A model generated the notes under the pieces. That model made no database searches. It was given only the letters and a program-made list of their open reading frames with translations, and had not been told where the DNA came from. The translations under genes were made by a program, and so were the position numbers. DNA of 64,000 bases from Bacteroidales bacterium (GTDB lineage: Bacteria > Bacteroidota > Bacteroidia > Bacteroidales > Paludibacteraceae), in NCBI GenBank assembly GCA_015061165.1, contig SUXC01000001.1, positions 124,001 to 188,000 of the forward strand, in the 5' to 3' direction. How positions within the stretch are numbered: the first letter of the stretch is position 1; each line of letters opens with the position of its first letter. This document shows positions 41,517 to 51,235 of the stretch, in pieces.

Positions 41517-42533
41517 TTATTTGAGAAAACTATTGATGTCGGTGGAGAGAGAGACTTGATAGGTGAAGTTGCTCTTGGTGTATTGGCTCATGGCAAAACC
41601 AAGGCGGAACTTGTATATCTTGACACCCGCACCAAAGCCAAGACCCGCCAAACTGCGCACGTTGGTTAGGTTCATCTCTGCTTGACGGCGGTGGTTGTAA
41701 CTCACAGTTAGGTAGAACTTTTCGCTCTTTGGCACAATATCCACCGCCCAAATGGTGTGGCGCAACAGCATATCATACCATTTGACATCTGCTTCCATAG
41801 GGGCTATATCCCAACGCTGCATGTTGTGCAGTGTGAGGGAGAGGCGCAGCGGAGCATGTGCAAGGCGATAACTGAGACCAACTTCGAGATTGAGGGGCAG
41901 CATTTCGGTGTGCTGACCTAAGTCTTCCTCGTAGAAACTCTTGAGTTGCCAACCTATATTGCGCAGCGCAATACCCATGTGGAACGTACTGTCTGCCGTT
42001 TGGAAGTGTCCTCCCACATCGGCTCCGAGGGCAAAACTATTGTATTGCTCATATACGCTGAAGATAGGTTTGAGCGTAACACCTACGCGGAATAAAGGCC
42101 CTAATTGTCTGGCGTACATGAGGTTGAGGCAAATGTCTTTGGCTGTAAAATCGGTGCCGAGCAGGTTGCCGTTCTCATCAGCGTAAGCCATCTGACCATA
42201 GTCGAGGTAGTGTACGCCTGCGGCGAAATAGTTGTTGTTGTAGTTGTGACCGTACATCACGCTACCGAACATGGTGCCAGCGAGGTAATAGGCGTAGTTG
42301 AGTTGCAACACTTTGTCGGTATGGGCAGTGAGTAGGGCAGGGTTGATGAATGCCATGCTAATGTCATCATCTGCTATGGCTACGTTCTCGCCACCCAAGG
42401 CATTGAGTCGTGAGGAAACGGGTAGGTCCAAGAAGTGGAAAACACTGCTGCCAGCACCTTTGATTTGCGCATGCATGGGCATAGAGACACTCCAAAGAAT
42501 GAGTAATAGGTATATAATTTTTCGTAGTTTCAT
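41517..42533 (-). CDS. porQ: Type IX secretion system component PorQ
   Basis: The signal peptide (MKLRKIIYLLLILWSVSMPMHAQ) is followed by SVFHFLDLPVSSRLNALGGE and IADDDISMAFINPALL, the typical opening of PorQ/PorV-like barrels, and 338 residues of amphipathic strands. PorQ takes part in the attachment complex that places cargo with C-terminal domains on the cell surface. Its presence shows the cell has a type IX system, which supports the sorting-domain calls at 35083 and 61643. A promoter lies 34 bases upstream. Confidence 0.9.
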   Translation of the reverse strand: MKLRKIIYLLLILWSVSMPMHAQIKGAGSSVFHFLDLPVSSRLNALGGENVAIADDDISMAFINPALLTAHTDKVLQLNYAYYLAGTMFGSVMYGHNYNNNYFAAGVHYLDYGQMAYADENGNLLGTDFTAKDICLNLMYARQLGPLFRVGVTLKPIFSVYEQYNSFALGADVGGHFQTADSTFHMGIALRNIGWQLKSFYEEDLGQHTEMLPLNLEVGLSYRLAHAPLRLSLTLHNMQRWDIAPMEADVKWYDMLLRHTIWAVDIVPKSEKFYLTVSYNHRRQAEMNLTNVRSLAGLGFGAGVKIYKFRLGFAMSQYTKSNFTYQVSLSTDINSFLK

Positions 42534-42566
42534 TTTCGTGCAAACTTATCCAAAATATTCAGCGTG

Positions 42567-42598
42567 CAAAGTTACTACATTTTTTTGAATTGTGCAAG
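42567..42598 (-). promoter_or_regulatory. Promoter of porQ
   Basis: On the minus strand CTTG, 20 bases, TAACTTTG (42574-42567). Confidence 0.65.
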
Positions 42599-42644
42599 AA
42601 TAACACAACTAAAAATGCCATTTTCAAAAATATTGGCTGCTTTA

Positions 42645-42676
42645 TTTGTGTATGTCGAAATTTTTTAGTAATTTTG
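42645..42676 (+). promoter_or_regulatory. Promoter of the fumarase gene
   Basis: TTTG (42645), 20 bases, TAATTTTG (42669-42676). Divergent from porQ. Confidence 0.75.
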
Positions 42677-42713
42677 CAGCGTAAAATGGATTAACTTTGT
42701 AAAACATAATATT

Positions 42714-44354
42714 ATGGAATTTAAGTATGCACCTATGTTTCAACTCGGAAAGGATGAAACAGAGTATTATCTGCTGACCAAAGACCATGTGTCGGTTGGC
42801 GAGTTTGAAGGTAAACCTATCCTCAAAATCGAGGCTGAAGGATTGACAAAAATGGCGAACGCAGCCTTCTCTGACGTGAGTTTTATGCTACGCCGTAGTC
42901 ACAACGAGCAAGTAGCAAAAATATTGCGTGACCCAGAGGCAAGCGACAACGATAAGTATGTAGCATTGACCTTCCTGCGCAATGCAGAAGTATCATGCAA
43001 AGGACAATTGCCTCTATGCCAAGATACGGGTACAGCCATTATCCACGGCGAGAAAGGACAACAAGTATGGACTGGCTACTGCGATGAAGAAGCCCTCTCA
43101 AAAGGTGTGTATCTCACCTACACCGAACGCAACCTTCGCTACTCGCAAAACGCTCCACTCAATATGTACGATGAGGTAAATACCAAATGCAACCTCCCTG
43201 CACAAATCGACCTTGAGGCTACCGAGGGTATGGAATATCACTTCCTCTGCGTAACCAAAGGTGGTGGCTCTGCCAACAAGACCTATCTCTATCAAGAGAC
43301 CAAAGCGCGTATCCAAAACCCAGGCACATTAATCCCATTCCTCGTGGAGAAAATGAAGAGCCTTGGCACAGCAGCATGTCCACCATACCATATCGCCTTT
43401 GTAATCGGCGGTACGAGTGCGGAGAAAAACCTGCTGACCGTGAAATTGGCCTCTACTCACTACTACGACACCTTGCCAACTACAGGTGATGAGACGGGTC
43501 GTGCGTTCCGCGACATTGAACTGGAGGAGCAACTGCTGAAAGAAGCATACAAGATTGGACTGGGTGCGCAGTTCGGTGGCAAATACATGGCACACGATAT
43601 TCGCGTGATTCGTTTGCCTCGTCATGGTGCAAGTTGCCCAATCGGCTTGGGCGTAAGTTGCTCGGCTGACCGCAATATCAAGTGTAAGATTAATAAAGAC
43701 GGTATTTGGATTGAGAAGATGGATAACAATCCTGCAAGCCTCATCCCCGAAGAACTGCGCAATGCAGGCGAAGGCGATGCTGTACGCATTGACCTCAACC
43801 AACCTATGGCGGAGGTATGCAAGATATTGACTCAATATCCTATCGGTACACGTCTTTCGCTCAATGGTACGATAATTGTAGGTCGTGATATAGCACATGC
43901 TAAGATTAAAGCCCGTCTGGATGCAGGCGAGGGTATGCCAGAGTACCTGAAGAACCACCCAATCTACTACGCAGGTCCTGCTAAAACACCAGCAGGTATG
44001 CCTTGTGGTTCGATGGGCCCAACCACAGCAGGTCGTATGGACCCATACGTGGATGAGTTCCAAGACAATGGCGGAAGTCTGATCATGTTGGCAAAAGGCA
44101 ATCGCTCTATCGATGTGACCAACGCTTGCCAAAAGCATGGTGGCTTCTACCTTGGCTCAATAGGTGGTCCTGCGGCTATCTTGGCACAAGAGAATATCAA
44201 GTCGATTGAGTGCGTGGAATATCCAGAATTGGGTATGGAAGCCATTTGGAAAATCGAAGTGGAGAACTTCCCAGCATTCATCCTCGTGGATGATAAGGGC
44301 AATGACTTCTTCAAGCAATTGAAGCCTTGCGAGGGATGTACGATACTTAAATAA
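42714..44354 (+). CDS. fumB: Class I fumarate hydratase
   Basis: The 546-residue length and motifs [58 protein letters not shown] and [20 protein letters not shown] identify a two-domain iron-sulfur fumarase. It interconverts fumarate and malate in the reductive branch used by these anaerobes. The class is oxygen-sensitive. The symbol could equally be fumA, since FumA and FumB are close paralogues. Confidence 0.95.
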   Translation: MEFKYAPMFQLGKDETEYYLLTKDHVSVGEFEGKPILKIEAEGLTKMANAAFSDVSFMLRRSHNEQVAKILRDPEASDNDKYVALTFLRNAEVSCKGQLPLCQDTGTAIIHGEKGQQVWTGYCDEEALSKGVYLTYTERNLRYSQNAPLNMYDEVNTKCNLPAQIDLEATEGMEYHFLCVTKGGGSANKTYLYQETKARIQNPGTLIPFLVEKMKSLGTAACPPYHIAFVIGGTSAEKNLLTVKLASTHYYDTLPTTGDETGRAFRDIELEEQLLKEAYKIGLGAQFGGKYMAHDIRVIRLPRHGASCPIGLGVSCSADRNIKCKINKDGIWIEKMDNNPASLIPEELRNAGEGDAVRIDLNQPMAEVCKILTQYPIGTRLSLNGTIIVGRDIAHAKIKARLDAGEGMPEYLKNHPIYYAGPAKTPAGMPCGSMGPTTAGRMDPYVDEFQDNGGSLIMLAKGNRSIDVTNACQKHGGFYLGSIGGPAAILAQENIKSIECVEYPELGMEAIWKIEVENFPAFILVDDKGNDFFKQLKPCEGCTILK

Positions 44355-44375
44355 GAATTTAGAAGTAGGGATATT

Positions 44376-45212
44376 TTGACTGAAGAAAAGAAAAATAAAT
44401 CGTTTTGGCGTAAACTGCGCGATAAATACCGCATCAGCGTACTGGATGAGCGTACACTGACCGAGCATCTGCACATACACCTGAATGGATGGATTGCCAT
44501 TGTGGTAGCAGCTGTGCTCTTCCTGCTCACGATGGGATTGTTCTCGCTGGTGATTCTCTATACACCCGTCAAGAATTACCTGCCTGGTTATTCCGAAGAT
44601 ATACGACAACAGTTGTTGTTGGAGTCGGCTCGTGTGGATTCGTTGGGGACATCCATGGAACTACAACGACAATATTTGGATATCATCAAGCAAATTATGG
44701 TGGGCGAGGTGCATACAGATACAGTGCAGAGTTTGGACTCGCTATATATTGTTACGAAGGAACAACTGTTGGAAGCCAAAAGCGAAGCGACACAGGAGTT
44801 CATTGCGCAGTACGAAGCCAAAGAGAAAGATAATCTGCAACTCTTCTATGTGGCAAATACGACACCTGTGTTGTCTTTCTTCCGTCCAGCGCACGGCGTG
44901 ATTATTCAACCCTTCTCGGAGAAGGAGAAACGCTACAATGTACTGATTCAAACACCTGAGAATGAGAATGTAACGTCGGTTTTGACAGGTACAGTGGTGT
45001 ATGTCAATTATGAGATAGGTAACACCTATACCGTGATGGTGCAGCACACGAACTACCTATCCGTATATCGCAATATGGCTCAAGTACTCAAGCAGGTGGG
45101 CGATATTGTGCAAGCAGGAGAGAGTATGGCTATCATGGGAACGAAGCCACTGCTGTTTGAGTTGTGGCAGGCAGGTGTTGCCATTAATCCCGAAGAAGTG
45201 ATTGCATTTTAA
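44376..45212 (+). CDS. Degenerate LytM/M23-like membrane protein
   Basis: No ATG fits; a TTG at 44376 (MTEEKKNKSF) follows AGAAGTAGGG. Residues about 37-60 form a membrane segment, about 70-140 a helical region. About 165-275 form a LytM-like fold (SFFRPAHGVIIQPFSEKEKR, LTGTVVYVNY, then VGDIVQAGESMAIMGTKPLL). The zinc ligands are missing: the HxGxD site reads RYNVLI and the HxH site reads LLFEL. It is therefore probably a non-catalytic regulator of peptidoglycan enzymes, like EnvC or NlpD. Confidence 0.75.
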   Translation: MTEEKKNKSFWRKLRDKYRISVLDERTLTEHLHIHLNGWIAIVVAAVLFLLTMGLFSLVILYTPVKNYLPGYSEDIRQQLLLESARVDSLGTSMELQRQYLDIIKQIMVGEVHTDTVQSLDSLYIVTKEQLLEAKSEATQEFIAQYEAKEKDNLQLFYVANTTPVLSFFRPAHGVIIQPFSEKEKRYNVLIQTPENENVTSVLTGTVVYVNYEIGNTYTVMVQHTNYLSVYRNMAQVLKQVGDIVQAGESMAIMGTKPLLFELWQAGVAINPEEVIAF

Positions 45213-45254
45213 CCCCAGCCTTTACACTTTACACCCTACACTTTACACCATACA
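45213..45254. repeat. Repeat phrase before dxr
   Basis: TTTACACTTTACACCCTACACTTTACACC: a short phrase repeated three times in the gap. Confidence 0.7.
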
Positions 45255-46418
45255 ATGAAACAAATAGCAATATTAGGCAGTACAGGTAGTATAGGTACGC
45301 AGACCTTAGACGTGGTGCGACAGCACCCCACCGAGTTTTCGGTGTATGCGTTGTCTGCCCATCGCAGTGTAGATTTGCTGATTCAGCAGGCGTTGGAGTT
45401 CAATCCTGCTGTGGTGTGTATTGCAGACGAGCGTTGCTATCCTCGTTTGCGCGATGCGCTTAGCGATTTGCCTATTCGCGTGATGGCGGGTATGGAGGCT
45501 ATAGCGGAGATGGTTACTATGCCTGCGATAGATGTGGTGGTGGCTGCCATGGTGGGGTATGCAGGTTTGCGACCTACAATGGAGGCTATTCGAGCAAAGA
45601 AAATGATTGCTCTTGCCAACAAAGAGACACTGGTTGTGGCAGGCGAAATCATCTGCCGTTTGGCACAGCGATACAATGTGTCTATTCTGCCTGTGGATAG
45701 CGAACACTCGGCTATATTTCAAAGTTTAGTGGGCGAAAATCCCCAGAGCATAGAGAAACTGCTACTCACAGCCAGTGGTGGACCTTTCCGCACGTTCTCA
45801 TACGAACAGATGCAGCATGTAACAGCCGAACAGGCACTTCAGCACCCCAATTGGGAGATGGGCGCGAAGATTACGATTGACTCGGCGAGTATGATGAACA
45901 AAGGCTTTGAGGTGATTGAGGCGCGTTGGTTGTTTGATATACCTGTGGATAAGATTCAGGTGCTGGTGCACCCAAAGTCGGTGGTACATTCGGCGGTGCA
46001 GTTTGTGGACGGCAGTGTGAAAGCGCAATTGGGTACACCCGATATGCGTATTCCTATACAATATGCACTCACGTATCCTGAACGCTGGCAGAGCGATGTG
46101 CCACGATTGGACTTGTTCGCTACGAATACTTTGACCTTTGAGGAACCTGATTTGCAGCGATTCCCTAACCTGAGATTGGCATACGATGCTATGAACAAAG
46201 GAGGAAACATGCCGTGCATACTGAATGCTGCGAATGAGGTGGTGAATTTGGCATTCCGCGAAGGTAGGTGTGGCTTTTTGCAGATGTCGGATGTGATAGC
46301 CGAGACAATGGCAAAGACTACTTTTATCACCGAACCAACCTACGAGGACTATGTGCAAACCGACACCGAAGCCCGCAAAATAGCAACTACAATTCTAAAC
46401 AACACTAAACAAGTCTAA
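45255..46418 (+). CDS. dxr: 1-deoxy-D-xylulose 5-phosphate reductoisomerase
   Basis: NADPH-binding ILGSTGSIGTQTLDVV, LANKETLVVAGE, the metal site PVDSEHSAIFQ, and ITIDSASMMNKGFEVIEA are all typical. At 387 residues it is full length. It converts DXP to MEP, the committed step of the isoprenoid pathway that ends at IspH, also in this window. It is followed 8 bases later by rseP, a common arrangement. Confidence 0.97.
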   Translation: MKQIAILGSTGSIGTQTLDVVRQHPTEFSVYALSAHRSVDLLIQQALEFNPAVVCIADERCYPRLRDALSDLPIRVMAGMEAIAEMVTMPAIDVVVAAMVGYAGLRPTMEAIRAKKMIALANKETLVVAGEIICRLAQRYNVSILPVDSEHSAIFQSLVGENPQSIEKLLLTASGGPFRTFSYEQMQHVTAEQALQHPNWEMGAKITIDSASMMNKGFEVIEARWLFDIPVDKIQVLVHPKSVVHSAVQFVDGSVKAQLGTPDMRIPIQYALTYPERWQSDVPRLDLFATNTLTFEEPDLQRFPNLRLAYDAMNKGGNMPCILNAANEVVNLAFREGRCGFLQMSDVIAETMAKTTFITEPTYEDYVQTDTEARKIATTILNNTKQV

Positions 46419-46426
46419 ACAGAATT

Positions 46427-47965
46427 ATGCAGTGGTTACAACTCATACTCGCCCTTAGTATCCTCGTGGTGATTCACGAGTTGGGGCATTTTTGTTTCGC
46501 GCGTATATTTAAGGTACGCGTGGAGAAATTTTATATGTTCTTCAATCCTCAGTTCTCGCTGATACGTGCCAAGAAGATTAATGGCAAGTGGCAAGTGCGT
46601 TTCTTTGCGCCTAATGTGGAACCTGCTATGGTAGCAGAGCAGGATGCTATGGGCAACGATAAGAAGGATGAGAAAGGCAATACGATTTATCGCCCCATGA
46701 CTGATGAGGAATTGCAGGCTCTGCCTGAAGACGATTGGCGCCGTTATCCCGACTCCACAGAGTGGGGTATAGGTTGGGTGCCTTTTGGTGGCTATTGTGC
46801 CATTGCAGGTATGGTGGATGAAACAAAGTCCGCCACTGACCTCGCTTCTGAACCACAACCTTGGGAGTTCCGTGCGAAGAACGTTTGGCAACGCCTTTGC
46901 ATCATTATTGGCGGTATATTGGTGAACTTTGTGGCTGCTCTGTTAATTTTTGGTATGGTGCTTTTCCATTGGGGAAAAGACACGTTGCCTATCAGTCAGA
47001 TTACAACGGGTTTGTACTACTCCGATATTATGCTTGGCGAGGGCTTTGAGCAGCAAGATAAGATCCTCACTATCAATGGCGCAGAGCCTGAAGACTTGGG
47101 TGATATAACCCAATGGATTATCCTGGAGGGTAAACAAGACGTGGTTGTCTTGCGCGGAACTGATACGGTGCGATTGACAATGTCCGATGATTTAGGTACA
47201 CGTTTCTTGGCTTTGCAAAACGACTTCGACCGTGTGGAGCGCGAGAAAGCACGTGCCGACAAGACGTACATGAAGCGCAACTACCTGTTGGTGTCTTATT
47301 TCATGCCATTCGTGGTGGATTCGGTGATACCGGGTGGTGCAGCGTCGTTTGCTGATATGCAGCACGGCGACAGTGTCGTAGGTGTGAATGGTATGATGGG
47401 CTTGTGCCGTGCGCAGATTGACAACGAACTAATCAAGTATCCATGCGATAGTGTAACATTGGATTTCTACCGTGCAGGCGAACTTATGCACGCACGTCTT
47501 TTTATTGGTGATCATGCGCATGTGGGTGTGTATATCAAGGGATTAGGTGCATTCTATACTCCTCAGCATACCGATTATACCTTCTTTGAGGCAATCCCTG
47601 CGGGTATAAAGTATGGTTGGGATATGTTGGTGATGTATGTCAAGCAGTTCCGATTAGTGTTTACCAAAGAAGGAGCACAATCAGTAGGCGGTTTTGGTGC
47701 TATCAGCAACATGTTTGAATCTGTATGGGATTGGCATTCGTTCTGGCACATGACTGCTTTCCTCAGTTTGATATTGGCATTTATGAACTTCTTGCCTATT
47801 CCTGCCTTGGACGGAGGATATATATTGTTCCTGTTGTGGGAGATTATCACAGGCAAGAAACCCAGCGACAAGTTCCTGGAAGTAGCCAATACGATTGGTT
47901 TCTGGCTCTTGTTGGCACTACTCATATTTGCTAACGGTAACGATATATTCAAAGCATTTTTCTAA
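46427..47965 (+). CDS. rseP: Site-2 zinc metalloprotease RseP
   Basis: The membrane zinc site VVIHELGHFCFARIF lies at the N-terminus. A PDZ region (about 195-320) is in the middle, and MNFLPIPALDGGYIL supplies the third ligand near the C-terminus. With 512 residues it is longer than E. coli RseP (about 450); an Asp/Lys-rich stretch (AMGNDKKDEKGNTI) is inserted near residue 75, as I recall for Bacteroidetes. It performs intramembrane cleavage of anti-sigma factors and signal peptides. Confidence 0.93.
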   Translation: MQWLQLILALSILVVIHELGHFCFARIFKVRVEKFYMFFNPQFSLIRAKKINGKWQVRFFAPNVEPAMVAEQDAMGNDKKDEKGNTIYRPMTDEELQALPEDDWRRYPDSTEWGIGWVPFGGYCAIAGMVDETKSATDLASEPQPWEFRAKNVWQRLCIIIGGILVNFVAALLIFGMVLFHWGKDTLPISQITTGLYYSDIMLGEGFEQQDKILTINGAEPEDLGDITQWIILEGKQDVVVLRGTDTVRLTMSDDLGTRFLALQNDFDRVEREKARADKTYMKRNYLLVSYFMPFVVDSVIPGGAASFADMQHGDSVVGVNGMMGLCRAQIDNELIKYPCDSVTLDFYRAGELMHARLFIGDHAHVGVYIKGLGAFYTPQHTDYTFFEAIPAGIKYGWDMLVMYVKQFRLVFTKEGAQSVGGFGAISNMFESVWDWHSFWHMTAFLSLILAFMNFLPIPALDGGYILFLLWEIITGKKPSDKFLEVANTIGFWLLLALLIFANGNDIFKAFF

Positions 47966-47991
47966 CCCCTCAACTCCTGAACTTCTAAACA

Positions 47992-48585
47992 ATGCAAAAC
48001 GATTATTTTGTACACGAATCCTCTTATGTTGATGAGGGTTGTATCATAGGTAAGGGCACTAAGATTTGGCATTTCTCGCACATCATGTCGGGCTGTCAGA
48101 TTGGTCAAGATTGTAATATTGGTCAGAATGTAGTAGTTTCGCCAGGTGTGGTACTGGGGCGCAACTGCAAGGTGCAGAACAACGTGTCTATCTACACGGG
48201 TGTTCGCTGCGGTGATGATGTCTTTTTGGGTCCCAGTATGGTGTTTACCAATGTCATTAACCCTCGTTCGGCAGTCTCGCGTAAGGATGAGTATAAGGAC
48301 ACTTTTATCCGTCGCGGTGCTTCTGTGGGCGCGAATGCTACGATTGTGTGTGGCAACTCGTTGGGCGAATACTGCTTGATTGGTGCAGGTTCGGTAGTCA
48401 CGAAAGATGTCCCTGCTTTTGCGCTGATGGTGGGCAATCCAGCACGCCGAGTAGGGTGGGTCAGTCGCCACGGCGAGAAACTCCACTTCGACAAGGAGGG
48501 CTTTGCTACCTGTCCCGCTACGGGCGAGAAGTATCAATTGGTCAATGATTTGTGCCAATTGGTGGACGATTCTACACAACTCTAA
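47992..48585 (+). CDS. Left-handed beta-helix sugar N-acetyltransferase
   Basis: Hexapeptide repeats run through residues 10-165 (GCIIGKGTKIWHFSHIM, NIGQNVVVSPGVVLG, LGEYCLIGAGSVV). The FVFTNVINPRSAV-like loop and IRRGASVGANATIVCG match WbpD/WlbB-type UDP-2-acetamido-3-amino-glucuronate N-acetyltransferases. These acylate amino sugars for surface polysaccharides. No neighbouring sugar genes, so it may be part of a dispersed pathway. The C-terminal 30 residues (CPATGEKYQLVNDLCQL) are typical of this group. Confidence 0.8.
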   Translation: MQNDYFVHESSYVDEGCIIGKGTKIWHFSHIMSGCQIGQDCNIGQNVVVSPGVVLGRNCKVQNNVSIYTGVRCGDDVFLGPSMVFTNVINPRSAVSRKDEYKDTFIRRGASVGANATIVCGNSLGEYCLIGAGSVVTKDVPAFALMVGNPARRVGWVSRHGEKLHFDKEGFATCPATGEKYQLVNDLCQLVDDSTQL

Positions 48586-48617
48586 ACAATTCTACACTAC
48601 TCTAAACAATACGCAAA
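48586..48617. repeat. Repeat phrase before the DUF4293 gene
   Basis: ACAATTCTACACTACTCTAAACAAT, also running into the upstream gene end (TCTACACAACTCTAAAC). Confidence 0.6.
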
Positions 48618-49070
48618 ATGATTCAACGTATCCAAACCCTCTACCTTTTATTGGTAGTCATATTAGGCACCTTATTGTGCTTCTTTTCGCCTGTTCAGTT
48701 TCTCTTGCCTGATGGCATAGACTATATCCGTTTGCAGGCTTTCGACAAATGGCCATTGGCGGTGATGACATTGGCTATTCCGCTGCTGGCATTGGTGAAT
48801 ATCTTTTTGTTCAAACGTCGTTTGTTGCAAGCACGTTTGAATATTATGAATGTGATTTTCTGTATCGGTTATTATGCTTTGGTGGCGCTGTATGTGGCGT
48901 TTGTGGTGAAGGGTTACGAAGCTATTCATGGCATGACGCTTGCCGATGCGGACTGGTATATCACGCTTTGGGCTGCTATTCCTGCCATTAATATTGTGCT
49001 AACGATGATGGCTACTCGCCGCATACTGAAGGACGAAGCCCTTGTCCGTGCTGCCGACCGCCTACGCTAA
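48618..49070 (+). CDS. DUF4293 family membrane protein
   Basis: The start MIQRIQTLYLLLVVILGTLL is the family hallmark. Four membrane segments are visible (about 7-25, 45-65, 75-100 and 118-135), and the end is basic (ATRRILKDEALVRAADRLR). The family is found in Bacteroidetes and has no known function. Length (150) is normal. It lies 32 bases after the acetyltransferase gene and may be co-transcribed. Confidence 0.88.
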   Translation: MIQRIQTLYLLLVVILGTLLCFFSPVQFLLPDGIDYIRLQAFDKWPLAVMTLAIPLLALVNIFLFKRRLLQARLNIMNVIFCIGYYALVALYVAFVVKGYEAIHGMTLADADWYITLWAAIPAINIVLTMMATRRILKDEALVRAADRLR

Positions 49071-49149
49071 CTTCTTCCTAACTTCTTCCAACTCCTTCCT
49101 AACTCCTTCCTTTACACTTTACACTTAACACTTAACACTCTACCCCCAT
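49071..49149. repeat. Repeat phrases before mscS
   Basis: CTTCTTCCTAACTTCTTCCAACTCCTTCC, then TTTACACTTTACACTTAACACTTAACACT: two consecutive phrase families with slippage-like variation. Confidence 0.8.
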
Positions 49150-50130
49150 ATGTTTCTCCTTAATATAGAACCCCCTGCTCCTCATATTCCGCCTGCGGAC
49201 TCTATCAAGCAAATCACACAGGCGTTTATCCATCAGGTGCAAACAGAGCCCGAAGTAGTACTTCGTGGTTGGTTGGATGGTGCCATTGATTTTGCTATTA
49301 AGGTGGTGCTTGCGCTTGTTTTGTATTTCATTGGCGCTTGGCTTATTCGCCGTGTGAAGCGTATGTTAGAGCGTATTTTCGAGCGTCGCCAGACGGAGCG
49401 CACATTGGCCTCGTTTGTGTCTTCGTTCACCAGTATTTCGCTAACTGTCATACTCATCTTGGTGTTGATTGGCACCTTAGGTTTAGATACTACATCTGTG
49501 GCAGCATTGCTCACTGCGGGTGGTATGGCTATTGGTATGGCGCTTTCGGGTACGGTGCAGAATTTTGCAGGTGGTATCATGTTGCTGATTTTCCGTCCGT
49601 TCAAGGCGGGTGATTTTATCAACGCGCAGGGTGTGAGTGGTACGGTCATGGAGGTTACGATTGTTACTACTCGTATTCTGACGGTGGACAATCGTGTGAT
49701 TATCTTGCCCAATGGTGCGCTGTTCAACGGTACGATTGAGAACGTATCGGCACAAGTATTGCGCCGTGTAGATTGGACTGTGAGTGTGGATTATGGGGTA
49801 GATGCAGACGGCTGTATTGAGTTGTTGCGCGAAATGGTTTATGCAGACGAACGTATCCTCACTTCGCAGCACGAACGCCCTAAAAATGCTTCGCCAGTGG
49901 CGGTAGATACGAAGAATATCACTATTCCTGATCCATTTGTGGCATTATCTTCGCTGAATGACAATAATATCTCTTTCGTGGTGCGTGCATGGGTGAAGAC
50001 GGAGGACTATTGGAGTGTATATTTTGATTTCAATAAGCGTTTTTATACCGAACTGCCCAAACATGGCTACACGTTTGCCTATCCGCACATGGATGTAACG
50101 GTTACTTCGATGAATGAAAGCGTTTCTTAA
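49150..50130 (+). CDS. mscS: Small-conductance mechanosensitive channel (MscS family)
   Basis: Three membrane segments (about 45-65, 85-105, 112-140). The pore helix has the Gly/Ala pattern AALLTAGGMAIGMALSGTVQ followed by NFAGGIMLLIFRPFKAGDFI, the family signature. The cytoplasmic beta domain follows (GVSGTVMEVTIVTTRILTVD, then NRVIILPNGALFNGTIEN). At 326 residues it is close to E. coli MscS (286) with a short N-terminal extension. It opens under hypo-osmotic tension to release solutes. Confidence 0.93.
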   Translation: MFLLNIEPPAPHIPPADSIKQITQAFIHQVQTEPEVVLRGWLDGAIDFAIKVVLALVLYFIGAWLIRRVKRMLERIFERRQTERTLASFVSSFTSISLTVILILVLIGTLGLDTTSVAALLTAGGMAIGMALSGTVQNFAGGIMLLIFRPFKAGDFINAQGVSGTVMEVTIVTTRILTVDNRVIILPNGALFNGTIENVSAQVLRRVDWTVSVDYGVDADGCIELLREMVYADERILTSQHERPKNASPVAVDTKNITIPDPFVALSSLNDNNISFVVRAWVKTEDYWSVYFDFNKRFYTELPKHGYTFAYPHMDVTVTSMNESVS

Positions 50131-50136
50131 TTGTAT

Positions 50137-51192
50137 TTACTGATTATTGCTTAGTGCGTTTACCAACATTCCGCAGGCAGCCAATATGTCTTCGCCTCGG
50201 CTACGGCGAATGGTGGTGGTAATACCATGTGCGGTGAGATAGTCGCGCAGCCATTCCATCTGTTGCTCGTTGCTGCTGGTGAAGATTTGGTCCACTCCTG
50301 CATGGAAGCGGATGAGGTTGATTCGGCAATCCAGTCCTTTCAATAGGCGCAATAGTTCGTTGGCATGCTTGGGTGTATCATTCACACCGCCCCAACAGAT
50401 ATATTCGAAACTCACACGGCGTTGGTGTGTCCAGTCGTATTGCTTCAAGAGGGCAATCACATCATTGAGGTGATTGACTTTCTCTATGGGCATAATCTCC
50501 TGACGTTCAACGCTAAAGGGATTGTGCAATGAGATGGCCAAATGGCAATCGCTCTCTTCGATAAATCGTTTCAGCCCTTTGGTAATACCCACCGAAGACA
50601 CAGTGATGCGTTTGGGCGACCATGCGCAGCCCCATGCATTGGTCATCACATTCAACGAACGGAGCACATTGTCCAGATTATCCATGGGTTCGCCTTCGCC
50701 CATATATACGATATTTGTCAGTTTGTCGGCATCGGGGATAGAGAATATCTGATTCAGTATATCGGCTGCGGTGAGATGTCCATGAAAGCCCAAGGTGCCT
50801 GTCATGCAGAACTTACAGCCCATCTTGCAGCCTGCCTGCGTGCTCACGCATAGCGTAGCGCGGTCATCATCAGGGATATAGACCGACTCAATATACCTTG
50901 CCTCTCGCCTCATAGCCTCATCGCCTCTCGCCTCATCGCCATATAGGGCGAATAGGTATTTCTTCGTGCCGTCTTTGGAGATTGCTTCGGCTACATGAGC
51001 ATGGCGACCAATAGTGTAGCGGGCTTTCAGTGCCTCGCGCCCTTTCAGCGAGATATTGGTCATCTCATCGAACGATGTAGCACGGCGCACATATAGCCAT
51101 TCTGCCAACTGTTTACCTGCAAAACGCGGTAGCCCAACTTCTTGGGCTACCGCTTGCAGTTCTTCTAATGTCTTACCAAGTAAAACCTCCAT
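50137..51192 (-). CDS. rlmN: 23S rRNA/tRNA adenine C2-methyltransferase RlmN with repeat insertion
   Basis: The start is set at the ATG 51192 (MEVLLGKTLEELQ), after AGAGGT. The radical SAM motif CKMGCKFCMTG, MGEGEPMDNLDNV, SVGITKGLKRF and the C-terminal AACGML Cys identify RlmN, which methylates A2503 of 23S rRNA and A37 of tRNAs. The segment GDEARGDEAMRREAR near residue 85 is an in-frame copy of the GCCTCATCGCCTC repeat and is not part of the family. Confidence 0.95.
   Translation of the reverse strand: MEVLLGKTLEELQAVAQEVGLPRFAGKQLAEWLYVRRATSFDEMTNISLKGREALKARYTIGRHAHVAEAISKDGTKKYLFALYGDEARGDEAMRREARYIESVYIPDDDRATLCVSTQAGCKMGCKFCMTGTLGFHGHLTAADILNQIFSIPDADKLTNIVYMGEGEPMDNLDNVLRSLNVMTNAWGCAWSPKRITVSSVGITKGLKRFIEESDCHLAISLHNPFSVERQEIMPIEKVNHLNDVIALLKQYDWTHQRRVSFEYICWGGVNDTPKHANELLRLLKGLDCRINLIRFHAGVDQIFTSSNEQQMEWLRDYLTAHGITTTIRRSRGEDILAACGMLVNALSNNQ
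50893..50945. repeat. Dispersed repeat inside rlmN
   Basis: TCGCCTCATAGCCTCATCGC-like phrases repeated about four times. The same phrases occur at 38855-38930 and 39945-39970. Confidence 0.8.
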
Positions 51193-51235
51193 ACCTCTAA
51201 CCAGTAGCGAAGCGTCCACTAAACACTAAACGCTA

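Noticed and set aside
43329-44138. 269-residue minus-strand ORF
   Set aside because: It is a shadow of the fumarase gene; His/Cys/Thr-rich composition is typical of such frames.
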